Positions 19,028 through 27,644 of a DNA stretch of 64,000 nucleotides are shown here, one piece after another. The stretch is from Pseudoduganella armeniaca (lineage in GTDB: Bacteria; Pseudomonadota; Gammaproteobacteria; Burkholderiales; Burkholderiaceae_D). The notes below the pieces were generated by a model that was not told where the DNA came from, made no database searches, and worked only from the letters and a program-made list of their open reading frames with translations. Each line of letters opens with the position of its first letter. Position 1 is the stretch's first letter. The position numbers and the translations under genes are program-made. Location: the NCBI RefSeq assembly GCF_003028855.1, contig NZ_CP028324.1:3906001-3970000 (forward strand), written 5' to 3'.

Positions 19028-20065
19028 CTACACCACGCTCAACCGCGGCATGGCCGGTTCTGCTGCCGGCTCCTGCCCCAGCCAACTATCGAGCTGCGCG
19101 CCGATGGCAGGGTCGAGCAGGCCCCGTTCGCCCAGCCAGCTCTCGGAAAACACCGTGTGCAGGTATTTCTCGCCACCGTCCGCCACCGCCGCGATCACGT
19201 TGCCGCCGATGACGCCGCGGTGGATGTATTCGAGCGCCTTGTAGATCACGCCGCCGGTGGAGCCGCCCACCAGCAGGCCGGTGTGGCGCGCCACGTAGCG
19301 TGCCGTCTCGAACGCCTGCGCGTCCGTCACCTGCACCCCAAGGTCGATGCAGCTGTAGTCCAGCACCAGGCCGACCGTGTCGCCGGCCGGGGTGCCGGTG
19401 CCGGACTGGTAGTACGGATGGCCGGGCTGGCCGAACACGATGGAGCCGTCCGGCTCGACCGCCAGCACCGTCGCCTTCGGGTTGTGCAGCTTGAGGCCGC
19501 GCGCGATGCCCGTCATCGAGCCGCCGGTGCCCACGCAGCCGACATAGGCGTCGATCTGCCCGCCCACCTGGTCGATCACCTCGCGCACGAAGTCGAAGTA
19601 GCCGCCCGCGTTGGCGATATTGTCCGACTGGTTCATGAAGATCGCGCCCGGTATCTTGCCGGCCAGTTCGGCCGCCAGGCGCTGGCGTTCGACCACCGCC
19701 ACCTCGTCCTCGCGGAAGGTGCCTTCGACATAGCGCACCTCCGCGCCCAGCGCGCGCAGCACGGCGATCTTGTCCTGCGCCGCGTGATGGTCCACCACGG
19801 CGATGAAGCGCAGGCCGAATTCGATGGCGGTGATGGCCAGGCCGATGGCCGTGTTGCCCGACGAGGACTCGACGATCACGCCGCCGGGCTTGAGCCGGCC
19901 CGACTTGAGCGCCGCGATGACCATATTGCGCGCCATCCGGTCCTTGATGCTGCCGCCTGGGTTGTTCTTTTCGATTTTAAGAAGAAGCCTGGCGTTTTTC
20001 GCTGGGACGGGGAGACACAGGATCGGGGTATTGCCGATCAGGTCGGTCACTTTGCTCAAGATCAT
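19028..20065 (-). CDS. sbnA: SbnA-like 2,3-diaminopropionate biosynthesis PLP enzyme
   Basis: A 345-residue member of the cysteine synthase/cystathionine beta-synthase fold. The PLP lysine is in NNPGGSIKDRMA, the phosphate-binding loop is SSSGNTAIG, and VGTGGSMTGIARGL is typical of the family. SbnA condenses O-phospho-L-serine with L-glutamate. Assignment to SbnA rather than housekeeping CysK/CysM rests on the operon (siderophore synthetase, decarboxylase, serine kinase homologue) and the extended C-terminus (YLHTVFSESWLGERGL). AAAGGA precedes ATG 20065. It is probably cytoplasmic and Fur-regulated with the operon. Confidence 0.8.
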   Translation of the reverse strand: MILSKVTDLIGNTPILCLPVPAKNARLLLKIEKNNPGGSIKDRMARNMVIAALKSGRLKPGGVIVESSSGNTAIGLAITAIEFGLRFIAVVDHHAAQDKIAVLRALGAEVRYVEGTFREDEVAVVERQRLAAELAGKIPGAIFMNQSDNIANAGGYFDFVREVIDQVGGQIDAYVGCVGTGGSMTGIARGLKLHNPKATVLAVEPDGSIVFGQPGHPYYQSGTGTPAGDTVGLVLDYSCIDLGVQVTDAQAFETARYVARHTGLLVGGSTGGVIYKALEYIHRGVIGGNVIAAVADGGEKYLHTVFSESWLGERGLLDPAIGAQLDSWLGQEPAAEPAMPRLSVV

Positions 20066-20079
20066 TGCGACGATCCTTT

Positions 20080-21420
20080 CTAGTCGGGTGAGAACTCCAT
20101 GGCGCCGCGCGCGTTGACATGCACCACGATCCGGCGCGGCATCGGATGGCGGTGGAATTCGTTCTCCAGCAGGTCCATCTGGTAACCGGCGGTGTTGGCG
20201 TACACCAGCAGGTCGCCGGGCATGGGTCGCCGGTCGAAGTTGAGGATGCGGTTGGTGATGACGTCGTCGTCCAGGCAGCTGTGGCCGGCGATATAGGCGG
20301 CAAAAGGAGCGCCCTCCGACGCGCGCTGCGGGTCGGACGGCAGCAGCAACGGATCGACCAGGAACTCGGAGCCGAACCACGTCTCGCAGGCGCTGAAGCT
20401 GCTGCCCTCGACGAACACGACGTGCTTGCCGTCGGCCAGCGCCTTGACCTGGGTGACGCGGAATGCCGTCACAGCCGCCTGGTCCACCAGGCTGCGGCCC
20501 GGTTCCAGGGCCAGCGTCAGGCGCTCGGCGTTCAGGTATTGCGCCACCGTCCGGCCGTCGCCGCAGGGCGCCGCCAGCACGTTGTGCAGCCAGCTGGCCG
20601 CGTCGGTACGGCCGCCGTACGGATAGTACGACGTCGGCACGCGGCCGGTACGGTAGTCGGCCGGTTCCTGCGCCGGCAGGAAGGCGTCGTAGGCGTCGCC
20701 GTCCACGTAGCGCACCGGCAGGCCGCCGCCGATGTCGAGCATGCGTGGCGGCAGATCCAGTTCGCGCGCCGCCGCCACGCTGGCGGCCAGCTCGCCGATG
20801 GCCTGCACGCGCGTCTGCCAGGCGTAGCCGCCCAGGTGGCAGTGAAAGCCCTCGAAGATGAAGCTGGCGCGTCGTGCCGCCAGCCGATGCAGGCATTGCA
20901 GCAGTTCGGCGGCGTCCATGCCGAAGCGGCTGTTGCGGTTCGATTCCGGCCGGTAGCGCAGCAGGACACGGGCGCGTGCCGGCGCCACCACGGCCGCTTC
21001 CAGCGCCGCCAGCTCCTCGCACGAGTCGACCGAGATCAGCGCGCCGCAGGCCAGCAGCTCCGCATGGAAGACGGCCGTCTTGGCCGGGCCGGTGGCGACC
21101 ACGCGGGCCGGGTCGGCGCCGGCGCCCAGCGCGTCGCGCAGTTCGTACACGCTGGAGACATCCACGCCGGCGTCGGCCCGCACTGCCGCGTGCACCAGCG
21201 CCGGCGACTTGTTCACCTTGGCGCCGTAGAAGATCTCGTGGCGTACGTCGTGCGCGCGCAGCACCGCCCGCAGCGTGTCGACGTTCTGGCGCAGGATGTG
21301 CGGCCAGACGACGTTCAACGGCGAACCGTGGCGCCCGACCAGGCCGGCGAGCTGGCCTGGCGCGGCGTGCAGCAATGCCGCCACGGCCTGGTCCAGCAGA
21401 GGTACCAGGGGCTTTTGCAT
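20080..21420 (-). CDS. type III PLP-dependent decarboxylase (SbnH-like)
   Basis: A 446-residue alanine-racemase-fold decarboxylase of the ornithine/diaminopimelate decarboxylase group. The PLP lysine region is FYGAKVNKSPALV, the glycine-rich site is LDIGGGLPV, and FHCHLGGYAW, EPGRSLV and SCLDDDV follow; the CxxD site is the usual second-subunit active-site loop. In staphyloferrin B synthesis SbnH decarboxylates citryl-diaminopropionate to the ethylenediamine amide, and a similar step is likely here. An AAGGAAGG ribosome site precedes ATG 21420. The SbnA-like gene starts 14 bp downstream. Confidence 0.85.
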   Translation of the reverse strand: MQKPLVPLLDQAVAALLHAAPGQLAGLVGRHGSPLNVVWPHILRQNVDTLRAVLRAHDVRHEIFYGAKVNKSPALVHAAVRADAGVDVSSVYELRDALGAGADPARVVATGPAKTAVFHAELLACGALISVDSCEELAALEAAVVAPARARVLLRYRPESNRNSRFGMDAAELLQCLHRLAARRASFIFEGFHCHLGGYAWQTRVQAIGELAASVAAARELDLPPRMLDIGGGLPVRYVDGDAYDAFLPAQEPADYRTGRVPTSYYPYGGRTDAASWLHNVLAAPCGDGRTVAQYLNAERLTLALEPGRSLVDQAAVTAFRVTQVKALADGKHVVFVEGSSFSACETWFGSEFLVDPLLLPSDPQRASEGAPFAAYIAGHSCLDDDVITNRILNFDRRPMPGDLLVYANTAGYQMDLLENEFHRHPMPRRIVVHVNARGAMEFSPD

Positions 21421-21440
21421 GGTCCTTCCTTTCGCGCGGG

Positions 21441-23558
21441 TCAGAGATCGATGGTGGCCGACAGCAGCAAGGTGCGCGGCGCGCCCTGCACGAAGGCGCC
21501 GTACGATGCGACGCCGGACCAGTAGTCGCGGTTGGCCACGTTGGCCACGCTGGCGCGCAAGGTGGTGTCGCGCCCGTCGATCCTGGTCTGGTAACGCGCG
21601 CCCAGGTCGAGGCGCGTCCAGCTCGGGATGCTCTGGGTGTTGGCCTGGTTGACGTACTGCCGGCCGGTGTACGACACGCTGCCGGTAACGGTCAGCCCCG
21701 CCAGCGCGGTATCCCATTCCGCGCCCAGGTTGGCCTGGGAGGACGGCACGCCGACCGGCGTCTTGCCCAAGGTGGCGGCATTGTTGGTGCGGGTCAGCTC
21801 GGCGTCCAGGAAGGTGGCGCCGCCCGTCAGGCGCAGGCCTGGCATGGCTTGGCCGAACACGGCCAGCTCGACGCCCTGGTTGCGCTGTTCGCCATCGACG
21901 GCGTAGACGTTGCCGGTCAGCTGCCCGCTCGGCTTCTCGATGCGGAAGGCGCTCAGCGTGGCCGCCAGCGTGCCGCGTTCGAATTTCACGCCCACCTCGT
22001 TCTGGCGCGATTTATAGGGTGCGAAGATCTCGCCGGCGTTGGCCGCCGTGGGCGGTGCCGTGTCGCCCTTGGAGAGGCCCTCGATGCGGTTGGCGTACAG
22101 CGCCAGCTGGCGCCACGGCTTGAACGCGACGCCGATCATCGGCGTGGTGGCGCGGCGGTCGTATTGCGCCGTGGTGGCGCCGCTCGCATTGAAGTTGTCC
22201 GACTCGACCTGCTGGCGGCGCACGCCCAGTGTGACCAGCAGGCGCTCGTCCAGCGCCGTCATCGTGTCGGCCAGCGCCACGCCGGACAGGTGGGTTTCCG
22301 ACACCTTCGGCACCAGCGCGGGTGCCGGCACGTCCTGCACCAGCGCGGCGACCGGGGCGTACAGGTTCGACAGCACCGGCCGGCCGCCGACGGCGGCGCG
22401 GTCGAGCTGGTCGCGATAGCGGCTGGCCTGCAGGGTGACGGCATGCTGGACGCCGCCCGTGTCGAACGCGGCGCGCAGGCCGCCATCGACGGTGGCGCGC
22501 TCGACATCCAGGCGGAACTGGTCCGGCGTGACGCGGGTGTCGCCGGCCGCGTTCAGGATCGTCGGGGTGCCGAACAGGCGCGCCACGTGGGTGCGGGCAC
22601 CGCCCGCGTTGGCGAACACGGTCAGCGCGTCCGTCACGTCGTATTCGGTGCGCAGCAGCAGCGAGCGGTCCTCGATCTTGGCCCATTCCCAGTCCTGCGT
22701 GACGTTGCGCTTGCCGTCGGGAGCCGCCGGCACCGCCACGCCGGCCGCGGCCAGGAAGGGCCGCGACGGCGCGTCGAAGCGTTCCGTCTGGCCCAGCGCA
22801 TCGAGCGTCACGCGCAGCCGTGCGCCCTGGTAGTCGAGTGCCAGCGCGCCCACGTCGGCGCGGCGGTACTGTTTGTCGAGCTGCGTATCGCCCTGCTGGC
22901 GGCGGCCGTTGACGCGCACGCCGAACTCGCGTTTCGCGCCGAAGCGGCGGCCGACGTCGACGTGGGCACCCAGCTGGGAATCGCCGGCATAGTCCAGGGT
23001 CAGGCGCGTCAGGTCGGTGGTCTGGGCGCGCTTGGGGACGATGTTGACGACGCCCCCGATGCCGCTGTTGGGCGACATGCCGTACAACAGCGCGGCCGGC
23101 CCCTTGATCACTTCGACCCGCTCGGCGTAGTCGGCGAACACGCGGTAGTTGGGCGCGACGCCGTACTGCCCGTCCAGCGCGATCTCGCCCACGTTGCCCT
23201 CGCCGATGGCGAAGCCGCGGATGAAGAAGGCATCGAGGATGCCGCCGCCCTGCCCCGTGGCGCGCACGGCCGGATCGCGCGTCAGCACGTCGGCCACGCT
23301 GACGGCCTGCTGGTCGGCGATCGCCTGCGCCGTGTAGCTGCTGACGTTGAACGGGGTGGACATCACGTCCATATTGCCCAGCATGCCCAGGCGCGCCTTG
23401 CGCGCGACCTGGCCGCCGGCAAAGCTGTCGCCGCGCTCGGCGCTGACGACGATCTGGGGAAGCGCACCCTCGGCCGGGGCGCTATCCTCGGCGTGGGCGT
23501 GGGTGATGGCGCCTGCGGTCAGCAGGGCGAGAACGAGTGGAGCGAGTTGTGGACGCAT
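21441..23558 (-). CDS. TonB-dependent siderophore receptor
   Basis: A 705-residue outer-membrane receptor with signal peptide (MRPQLAPLVLALLTAGAITHAHA), plug domain (DVLTRDPAVRATGQGG, FFIRGF, ERVEVIKGPAALLYG, GGVVNIVPKRA) and a 22-strand-type barrel ending in the aromatic/hydrophobic terminus LLLSATIDL. It should import the ferric siderophore made by the downstream genes. It is the first gene of the operon; a Fur box begins 11 bp upstream of its start codon. No TonB-box/STN signalling extension is seen, so it is a transporter and not a transducer. Confidence 0.9.
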   Translation of the reverse strand: MRPQLAPLVLALLTAGAITHAHAEDSAPAEGALPQIVVSAERGDSFAGGQVARKARLGMLGNMDVMSTPFNVSSYTAQAIADQQAVSVADVLTRDPAVRATGQGGGILDAFFIRGFAIGEGNVGEIALDGQYGVAPNYRVFADYAERVEVIKGPAALLYGMSPNSGIGGVVNIVPKRAQTTDLTRLTLDYAGDSQLGAHVDVGRRFGAKREFGVRVNGRRQQGDTQLDKQYRRADVGALALDYQGARLRVTLDALGQTERFDAPSRPFLAAAGVAVPAAPDGKRNVTQDWEWAKIEDRSLLLRTEYDVTDALTVFANAGGARTHVARLFGTPTILNAAGDTRVTPDQFRLDVERATVDGGLRAAFDTGGVQHAVTLQASRYRDQLDRAAVGGRPVLSNLYAPVAALVQDVPAPALVPKVSETHLSGVALADTMTALDERLLVTLGVRRQQVESDNFNASGATTAQYDRRATTPMIGVAFKPWRQLALYANRIEGLSKGDTAPPTAANAGEIFAPYKSRQNEVGVKFERGTLAATLSAFRIEKPSGQLTGNVYAVDGEQRNQGVELAVFGQAMPGLRLTGGATFLDAELTRTNNAATLGKTPVGVPSSQANLGAEWDTALAGLTVTGSVSYTGRQYVNQANTQSIPSWTRLDLGARYQTRIDGRDTTLRASVANVANRDYWSGVASYGAFVQGAPRTLLLSATIDL

Positions 23559-23568
23559 GTATGTTATC

Positions 23569-23587
23569 GGTAATGAGAATCATTTGT
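23569..23587. promoter_or_regulatory. Fur box
   Basis: GGTAATGAGAATCATTTGT matches the 19-bp Fur consensus at 14 positions, including the whole central TAATGA-AATCATT core. It lies 11 bp upstream of the TonB receptor start and would repress the seven-gene siderophore operon when iron is sufficient. Confidence 0.8.
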
Positions 23588-23658
23588 ATTTAGATGTTAG
23601 CATAGGATCAATGCCTTGCAACAGGCTTGCAGACATTGACAGGGTGGCGCCGCAAAAA

Positions 23659-23683
23659 AAAACCGGTGACAGTCACCGGTTTT
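23659..23683 (-). terminator. rho-independent terminator, distal copy
   Basis: Stem ACCGGTG/CACCGGT with loop ACAGT, flanked by A and T runs. Read on the minus strand it is followed by a long U tract. It is the second of two hairpins after the GH5 enzyme gene and protects the iron-regulated promoter downstream from read-through. Confidence 0.75.
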
Positions 23684-23697
23684 GCGGGCGGACGAAA

Positions 23698-23722
23698 AAA
23701 AACGGTGACGGTCACCGTTTTC
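23698..23722 (-). terminator. rho-independent terminator, proximal copy
   Basis: Stem AACGGTG/CACCGTT with loop ACGGT lies 8 bp after the GH5 gene stop and is followed on the minus strand by eight T. It resembles the distal hairpin closely, suggesting duplication of one terminator. Confidence 0.8.
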
Positions 23723-23729
23723 ATATGAC

Positions 23730-24866
23730 TCAGTAGATCGAGGCGCGCCGGGCCGTGTTGGCGATGCCATACTGGCTGTACCAGACCTGATTGCCCCAGG
23801 CGGTAGTGCCGGACCAGTTGCTCAGCAGGTCGAGCCAGGCGTTCGGGCCGTCGTTGCCGGCCGTCGACCAGGCCACGGTGCCGACGCCGAACTGCTGCGC
23901 CCACTCCATCAGCCGCGCCGCATCAACGCGGGAGTTCAGGTTGTTGGCGCCGTTGTTGTAGTTGTAGCCGAACTCGCCGATCAGGAGCGGCAGCTGGCCG
24001 TTGCGGTAGTTGACGATCGTATTGTAGATGTCGTCCGGGTTGTTGAACGTGCTGTACATATGGACCGCGAACAGCAGGTTGTGGCGCGGGTCGTGCTCCT
24101 GCAGGTCGCGGCCGTACCACAGGCCGCCGTTCGGATTGCCGCCGTAGTCCGGATTGTCGATCACGAGGGTCGTCGTCAGTCCGGTGTTGCGGATGGTGGT
24201 GATCGGCTGCTTGTAGTCGTCGCGCCACTGCAGCGGGGCCTTGCCGGCGTCGCCCCACTCGTTGGCGATATTGATCATCGTGCTGCGCTCGTGCTTCTTC
24301 AGCACCGCGACCACGTCCGCGCGAGCCCAGTAATTTGCCATGGCCTGCAGTTTCGCCGCGTCGTTGCTGCCGGTGCCGTCGTGCAGCTCGACGATGGACA
24401 CCATCTTGTGACCCTCGATCGCCGACAGGATCTGGTCCAGGCGCGCCGGGCTGCCGTTCATCGTCCACACCACGCGAATCAGGTTGGTCTTGCGCGCGGC
24501 CAGGTTACCCAGGACGTTGAAGGCCTGCGTGTCATACCAGGCGTGCGGATTGTTGACGCCGCGCGCCACGAAGGGATTGCCGTTGGCGTCGCGCAGCACG
24601 CTGCCGGCCACGCGGAAGCCTTTGAAGACGACCCGGCACGACATGCCGCCTTCCCAGCCCCAGCCGTCGCCATCGGGGTCCGACGCGGCGTTGGCGCAAT
24701 CCGGTGCCGCCGGCGCCACCTTGCAGGACTGGTTGTTTTCCCAGCCCCAGCCATCGCCGTCCGGGTCCGATGCGGCGCTGGCACACGTGGGCAGGGCCGA
24801 CGCTTGCCCTGCCACCGCGAGCAGCAAGGCCGCCGCTACCCGCCATCCATTGATCCGCAATGTCAT
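23730..24866 (-). CDS. secreted GH5 glycosidase, probable endo-beta-mannanase, with two CBM10-like repeats
   Basis: A 378-residue exported enzyme (signal MTLRINGWRVAAALLLAVAGQASA). Two repeats of about 30 residues follow, each with SDPDGDGWGWE and paired Cys, resembling the small carbohydrate-binding modules of Cellvibrio/Saccharophagus enzymes. The catalytic part is GH5: RGVNNPHAWY, VELHDGTGSND, acid/base INIANEWGD and nucleophile LLIGEFGYN. The VELHD-TG and NIANEW pattern fits subfamily GH5_8 beta-mannanases better than cellulases, though cellulase activity cannot be excluded. GGAGAC precedes ATG 24866. It is monocistronic, with two terminators behind it. Confidence 0.85.
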   Translation of the reverse strand: MTLRINGWRVAAALLLAVAGQASALPTCASAASDPDGDGWGWENNQSCKVAPAAPDCANAASDPDGDGWGWEGGMSCRVVFKGFRVAGSVLRDANGNPFVARGVNNPHAWYDTQAFNVLGNLAARKTNLIRVVWTMNGSPARLDQILSAIEGHKMVSIVELHDGTGSNDAAKLQAMANYWARADVVAVLKKHERSTMINIANEWGDAGKAPLQWRDDYKQPITTIRNTGLTTTLVIDNPDYGGNPNGGLWYGRDLQEHDPRHNLLFAVHMYSTFNNPDDIYNTIVNYRNGQLPLLIGEFGYNYNNGANNLNSRVDAARLMEWAQQFGVGTVAWSTAGNDGPNAWLDLLSNWSGTTAWGNQVWYSQYGIANTARRASIY

Positions 24867-25048
24867 CTCTTGTCTCCTGTTGTTTGTGGAGCTGCGGATT
24901 ATAGGAACTGAGCGGGCGCGCTCCCTGTCCAGTCGCGCGCAAGGGGCGCAGTTTAGCGGCGGCGGCGCTAAACGCGCGCGGCGTGGCGCCCCTGCGCGGC
25001 CGGCGGCGGTACCATGATGACCTCGATATGGAATGGAAGACCAAGCCG

Positions 25049-25873
25049 ATGAGACGTTCCTTCCCCTTGCATCTGGCGTGCCTGGCAGCCATGGCCGCAC
25101 CCGCGGTTGCCGCGCCGCCGGCACTGCCGTTATGGGAGGCCGGCATCGTCGGCGGCGTGGCCTCGACACCGGCCTACCCGGGCGCCGACGACCGCTCCAC
25201 CCGCACCCTGGCGCTGCCGCTGGTGATCTACCGCGGCAAGGTGCTGCGCGCCGACCGCTCCGGCGTCAGTGCCCGGCTGTTCGACAGCGACCGGGTCGAG
25301 CTCGACGTCGGTTTCGCCGCTTCGCTGCCGGCCCGCTCGCGCGACGTGGCGCTGCGCGACGGCATGCCGGACCTGCGCTCGCTGGTGGAATTCGGGCCGC
25401 GCCTGAAGGTGCTGCTGGCGGCGCCGGACGCCGTCAGCCGCGTGCGACTCGAGCTGCCGCTGCGCGCGCCGTTCGAACTGGGGCATGGTTTCCAGCGCCA
25501 CGGCTTCGTGTTCGAACCGCGCATCGTCTACGAGACAGGCAGCGATGGCGGCATCTGGCAGGCGGCAGCCAGCGCGGGGGCCGTCGTCGGCAATGCAGGC
25601 CTGCACGCCTATTTCTATGACGTGGCGCCGCAATACGCCACGCCCTGGCGCCCGGCCTACCAGGCCCACGGCGGCCTGATGGCGACGCGCGTGGGACTGA
25701 ACCTGTCGCGCCGGCTGGGGCCTGACTGGCGTGTGTTCGGCCTGGTGCGCTACGATCACCTCGGCCATGCGGTCAACCGCGACAGCCCGCTGCTGCGCCG
25801 TGACGGCGGCTGGTCGGCCGGCATGGGCGTCACGTGGACGCTGTACCGTTCGGCGGCGCGGGCGTGGGATTGA
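25049..25873 (+). CDS. MipA/OmpV family outer-membrane protein
   Basis: A 274-residue outer-membrane protein with signal peptide (MRRSFPLHLACLAAMAAPAVA) and the OmpV/MipA opening (WEAGIVGGVASTPAYPGADDR, LPLVIYRGKVLRADRSGV), ending in a beta-barrel terminus (GVTWTLYRS). The family includes the MltA-interacting scaffold MipA and various small barrels of unsettled role. ATG 25049 gives the cleanest signal peptide; an in-frame ATG at 25028 would add 7 residues. It is convergent with the next gene, 1 bp apart. Confidence 0.8.
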   Translation: MRRSFPLHLACLAAMAAPAVAAPPALPLWEAGIVGGVASTPAYPGADDRSTRTLALPLVIYRGKVLRADRSGVSARLFDSDRVELDVGFAASLPARSRDVALRDGMPDLRSLVEFGPRLKVLLAAPDAVSRVRLELPLRAPFELGHGFQRHGFVFEPRIVYETGSDGGIWQAAASAGAVVGNAGLHAYFYDVAPQYATPWRPAYQAHGGLMATRVGLNLSRRLGPDWRVFGLVRYDHLGHAVNRDSPLLRRDGGWSAGMGVTWTLYRSAARAWD

Positions 25874-25874
25874 G

Positions 25875-26315
25875 CTACAAGATGATCCGGGTTTCCAGGA
25901 AGGCCAGGTATTTCGGGTCGTCTTCCATAAAGATGTCGACGCCACCGCCCATGTAGGCGCGCGTCAGCTCGTCAGCGGCCCGCACCAGGTCGCCCCGTTC
26001 AAAGCAGAGCTGCCCCAGGCGCAAGTGGATGTAGGGATTGCCGACGCCATGGGGGCACTGCACGGCGTTGTGGAAGCACTTGAACGCCTTGTCGTGGTCG
26101 CGCAGCTTGAGATGCGCGTCGCCCAGTGCGACATAGATCCAGGTGGCAGCCTCCCACTGGCGATGCTCGCCCGGCAGCAGCTCCAGTGCCGCCAGGTAGC
26201 AGCCCTTGGCCGCCTCCAGCTGTCCGGCCGCCGCGAGCGCGTCGCCGTCCTGGCATGCGGTGACGATGCGCTCGTGCAGCGCCTCGGGGAGCGCGCTGGG
26301 CAGCGGATCGCTCAT
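25875..26315 (-). CDS. small TPR-like protein of toxin-immunity locus
   Basis: A 146-residue soluble protein with helical repeats (AAGQLEAAKGCYLAALELLP, ALGDAHLKLRDHDKAFKCFHNAV, LGQLCFERGDLVRAADELTRAY) resembling three tetratricopeptide units. The ATG overlaps the previous stop as ATGA (26312-26315) and GGAG precedes it. It is the last gene of the polymorphic-toxin cluster. Proteins of this kind often accompany immunity genes, but its target is unknown. Confidence 0.65.
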   Translation of the reverse strand: MSDPLPSALPEALHERIVTACQDGDALAAAGQLEAAKGCYLAALELLPGEHRQWEAATWIYVALGDAHLKLRDHDKAFKCFHNAVQCPHGVGNPYIHLRLGQLCFERGDLVRAADELTRAYMGGGVDIFMEDDPKYLAFLETRIIL

Positions 26316-27004
26316 GGCCGCCTCCGATTGGCCTCGTCGACGAACAGGCCGATCCAGGCATCGAGCGTCACCATGAAATCGACGGCTTCCAGCGCAGCCG
26401 GTTGTTCGTGCCACCAGATCATGCCGCTGGCCGGCGTCACGCCATCCTCGGGCACGTGCAGGCACAGGTAGTCGCCGGCGCCGTTTTGGAAGACCGCCAG
26501 CACCCTGCCGGGATCGACGGGCATCCGGCGCGCGGTGTGAGCGTCGATGTCGAAGCGGTCGTCGGAAAGGAACGCCCAATCCGCGACCGGCAGTGGGCCC
26601 ATCGAATCGGCGAGGGCGAAGGTCCAGCCGTCGTGCAGGTCCAAGTAGAACCTGCGCAGAGATTCGGGGAGCTGCGGCCAGAGCGCCGCGAAACGTGGAG
26701 GTGGTCCGGCCAATGGCTGACGGCCGTGGCAGAAACATGGTTCGCCACTCACGGTGTAGGCGTACATCAGCGAATCCGCGGCGTCGCCCGGGACGAGATA
26801 TATCCCGTGCACCGCCGACGACAGAAATGCCAGAATCCGCGGGATCTCGGTGGCGAGGTCGAGCCATGCACGGGGCAATCCTCCCGGCAGGGGATGCGAA
26901 CCCGGTGGCAGTGCGGCCTCGGGCGGCAACGCCAGCGGCTCGCCGTCGGAGCCTTTCACTTTCAATGCCGCACTTGTGCAACGCTGGTCGGGAGGCGATG
27001 GCAT
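26312..27004 (-). CDS. SUKH (SMI1/KNR4)-like probable immunity protein
   Basis: A 230-residue cytoplasmic protein. LPESLRRFYLDLHDGW near the middle, followed by VFQNGAGDYLCLHV and IWWHEQP, resembles the conserved pattern of the SUKH superfamily, whose members neutralise polymorphic toxins. It is coupled by a 4-bp overlap with the TPR-like gene and lies 9 bp after the tandem 198-residue family. The SUKH call is by eye and moderate. Which toxin it faces is unknown. Confidence 0.55.
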   Translation of the reverse strand: MPSPPDQRCTSAALKVKGSDGEPLALPPEAALPPGSHPLPGGLPRAWLDLATEIPRILAFLSSAVHGIYLVPGDAADSLMYAYTVSGEPCFCHGRQPLAGPPPRFAALWPQLPESLRRFYLDLHDGWTFALADSMGPLPVADWAFLSDDRFDIDAHTARRMPVDPGRVLAVFQNGAGDYLCLHVPEDGVTPASGMIWWHEQPAALEAVDFMVTLDAWIGLFVDEANRRRP

Positions 27005-27013
27005 CGTGTTGCT

Positions 27014-27609
27014 TCAGTCGAGGATCAGCATGCCGGGGATGGGCTGAAGCATGTCACGGAGCTCGTCCAGCGTGATACCGCCTTGCGTGCCAGTCGCGCC
27101 GCGTCACCGGAGATGGCGGCGCATTCCGGGTCGTTGTCCGTGTCCACATCCAGGTAAAGCGCGATCTTGGTTGGCCATTGCCGTGCCAGCACGAAGGCGC
27201 GCGCTGTCGGCAGATCGACGATCGTATAGCATGGCCACTTCGGCAGTACAATGGAGTGGATGTCGCAGTTCAGGAATCCGCAGCCGTCCAGGCGGGCCAG
27301 GGTGAAATCGCAAGAGACGATCGACGACTTCTGTGGCATATCCCAGTCGCCGAAATCGACGCCCTCATATGCGCCCTCGAATTTGACGCCATCGAAATGG
27401 ACATGCTCGAAATGGAAGTCGCGCAATGCCCTGTCCTGCTGGATGAAGCGGCCGCCCCTCATCCGCACACCGCTGAGTATCAGCGCCGCCTCTTCGCAAT
27501 CGGAATATATTTCGCAATTCTCCAGTATCAGCTCAGGGCCCAGGCTGTGTACTTCCAGATTGCTGAGTAGCAATCGCTCACCCGTCAGTATCTGGTGACG
27601 CAGTTTCAT
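27014..27609 (-). CDS. tandem paralogue 1, probable immunity protein, frame broken
   Basis: The first 170 residues match the next two genes (LSNLEVHSLGPELILENCEIY, GVDFGDWD, CDFTLARLDGCGFLNCDI, WPCYTIVDLPTARAFVLA). The open frame then runs off into a non-homologous tail. Adding one base at about 27078-27083 restores GITLDELRDMLQPIPGM and gives 198 residues, exactly the length of both paralogues. The middle has pentapeptide-like spacing of Phe/Cys/Asp and likely forms a small beta-helix. It is part of a three-gene array directly behind a PAAR toxin, so a protective role is inferred. Confidence 0.65.
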
Positions 27610-27644
27610 GGTCGCGTTGGCTCTATCGACGCCCGGATGAGCCG

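Noticed and set aside
16047..19244. A plus-strand open frame of over 1000 codons across the siderophore genes
   Set aside because: Spans several real minus-strand genes and shows only His/Gln/Arg/Val-rich shadow composition.
19028..20065. Housekeeping cysteine synthase
   Set aside because: Operon context and C-terminal extension favour the SbnA role; a CysK role cannot be fully excluded.
24640..24790. Direct DNA repeat of about 90 bp
   Set aside because: It is the coding sequence of the two CBM10-like modules of the GH5 enzyme.
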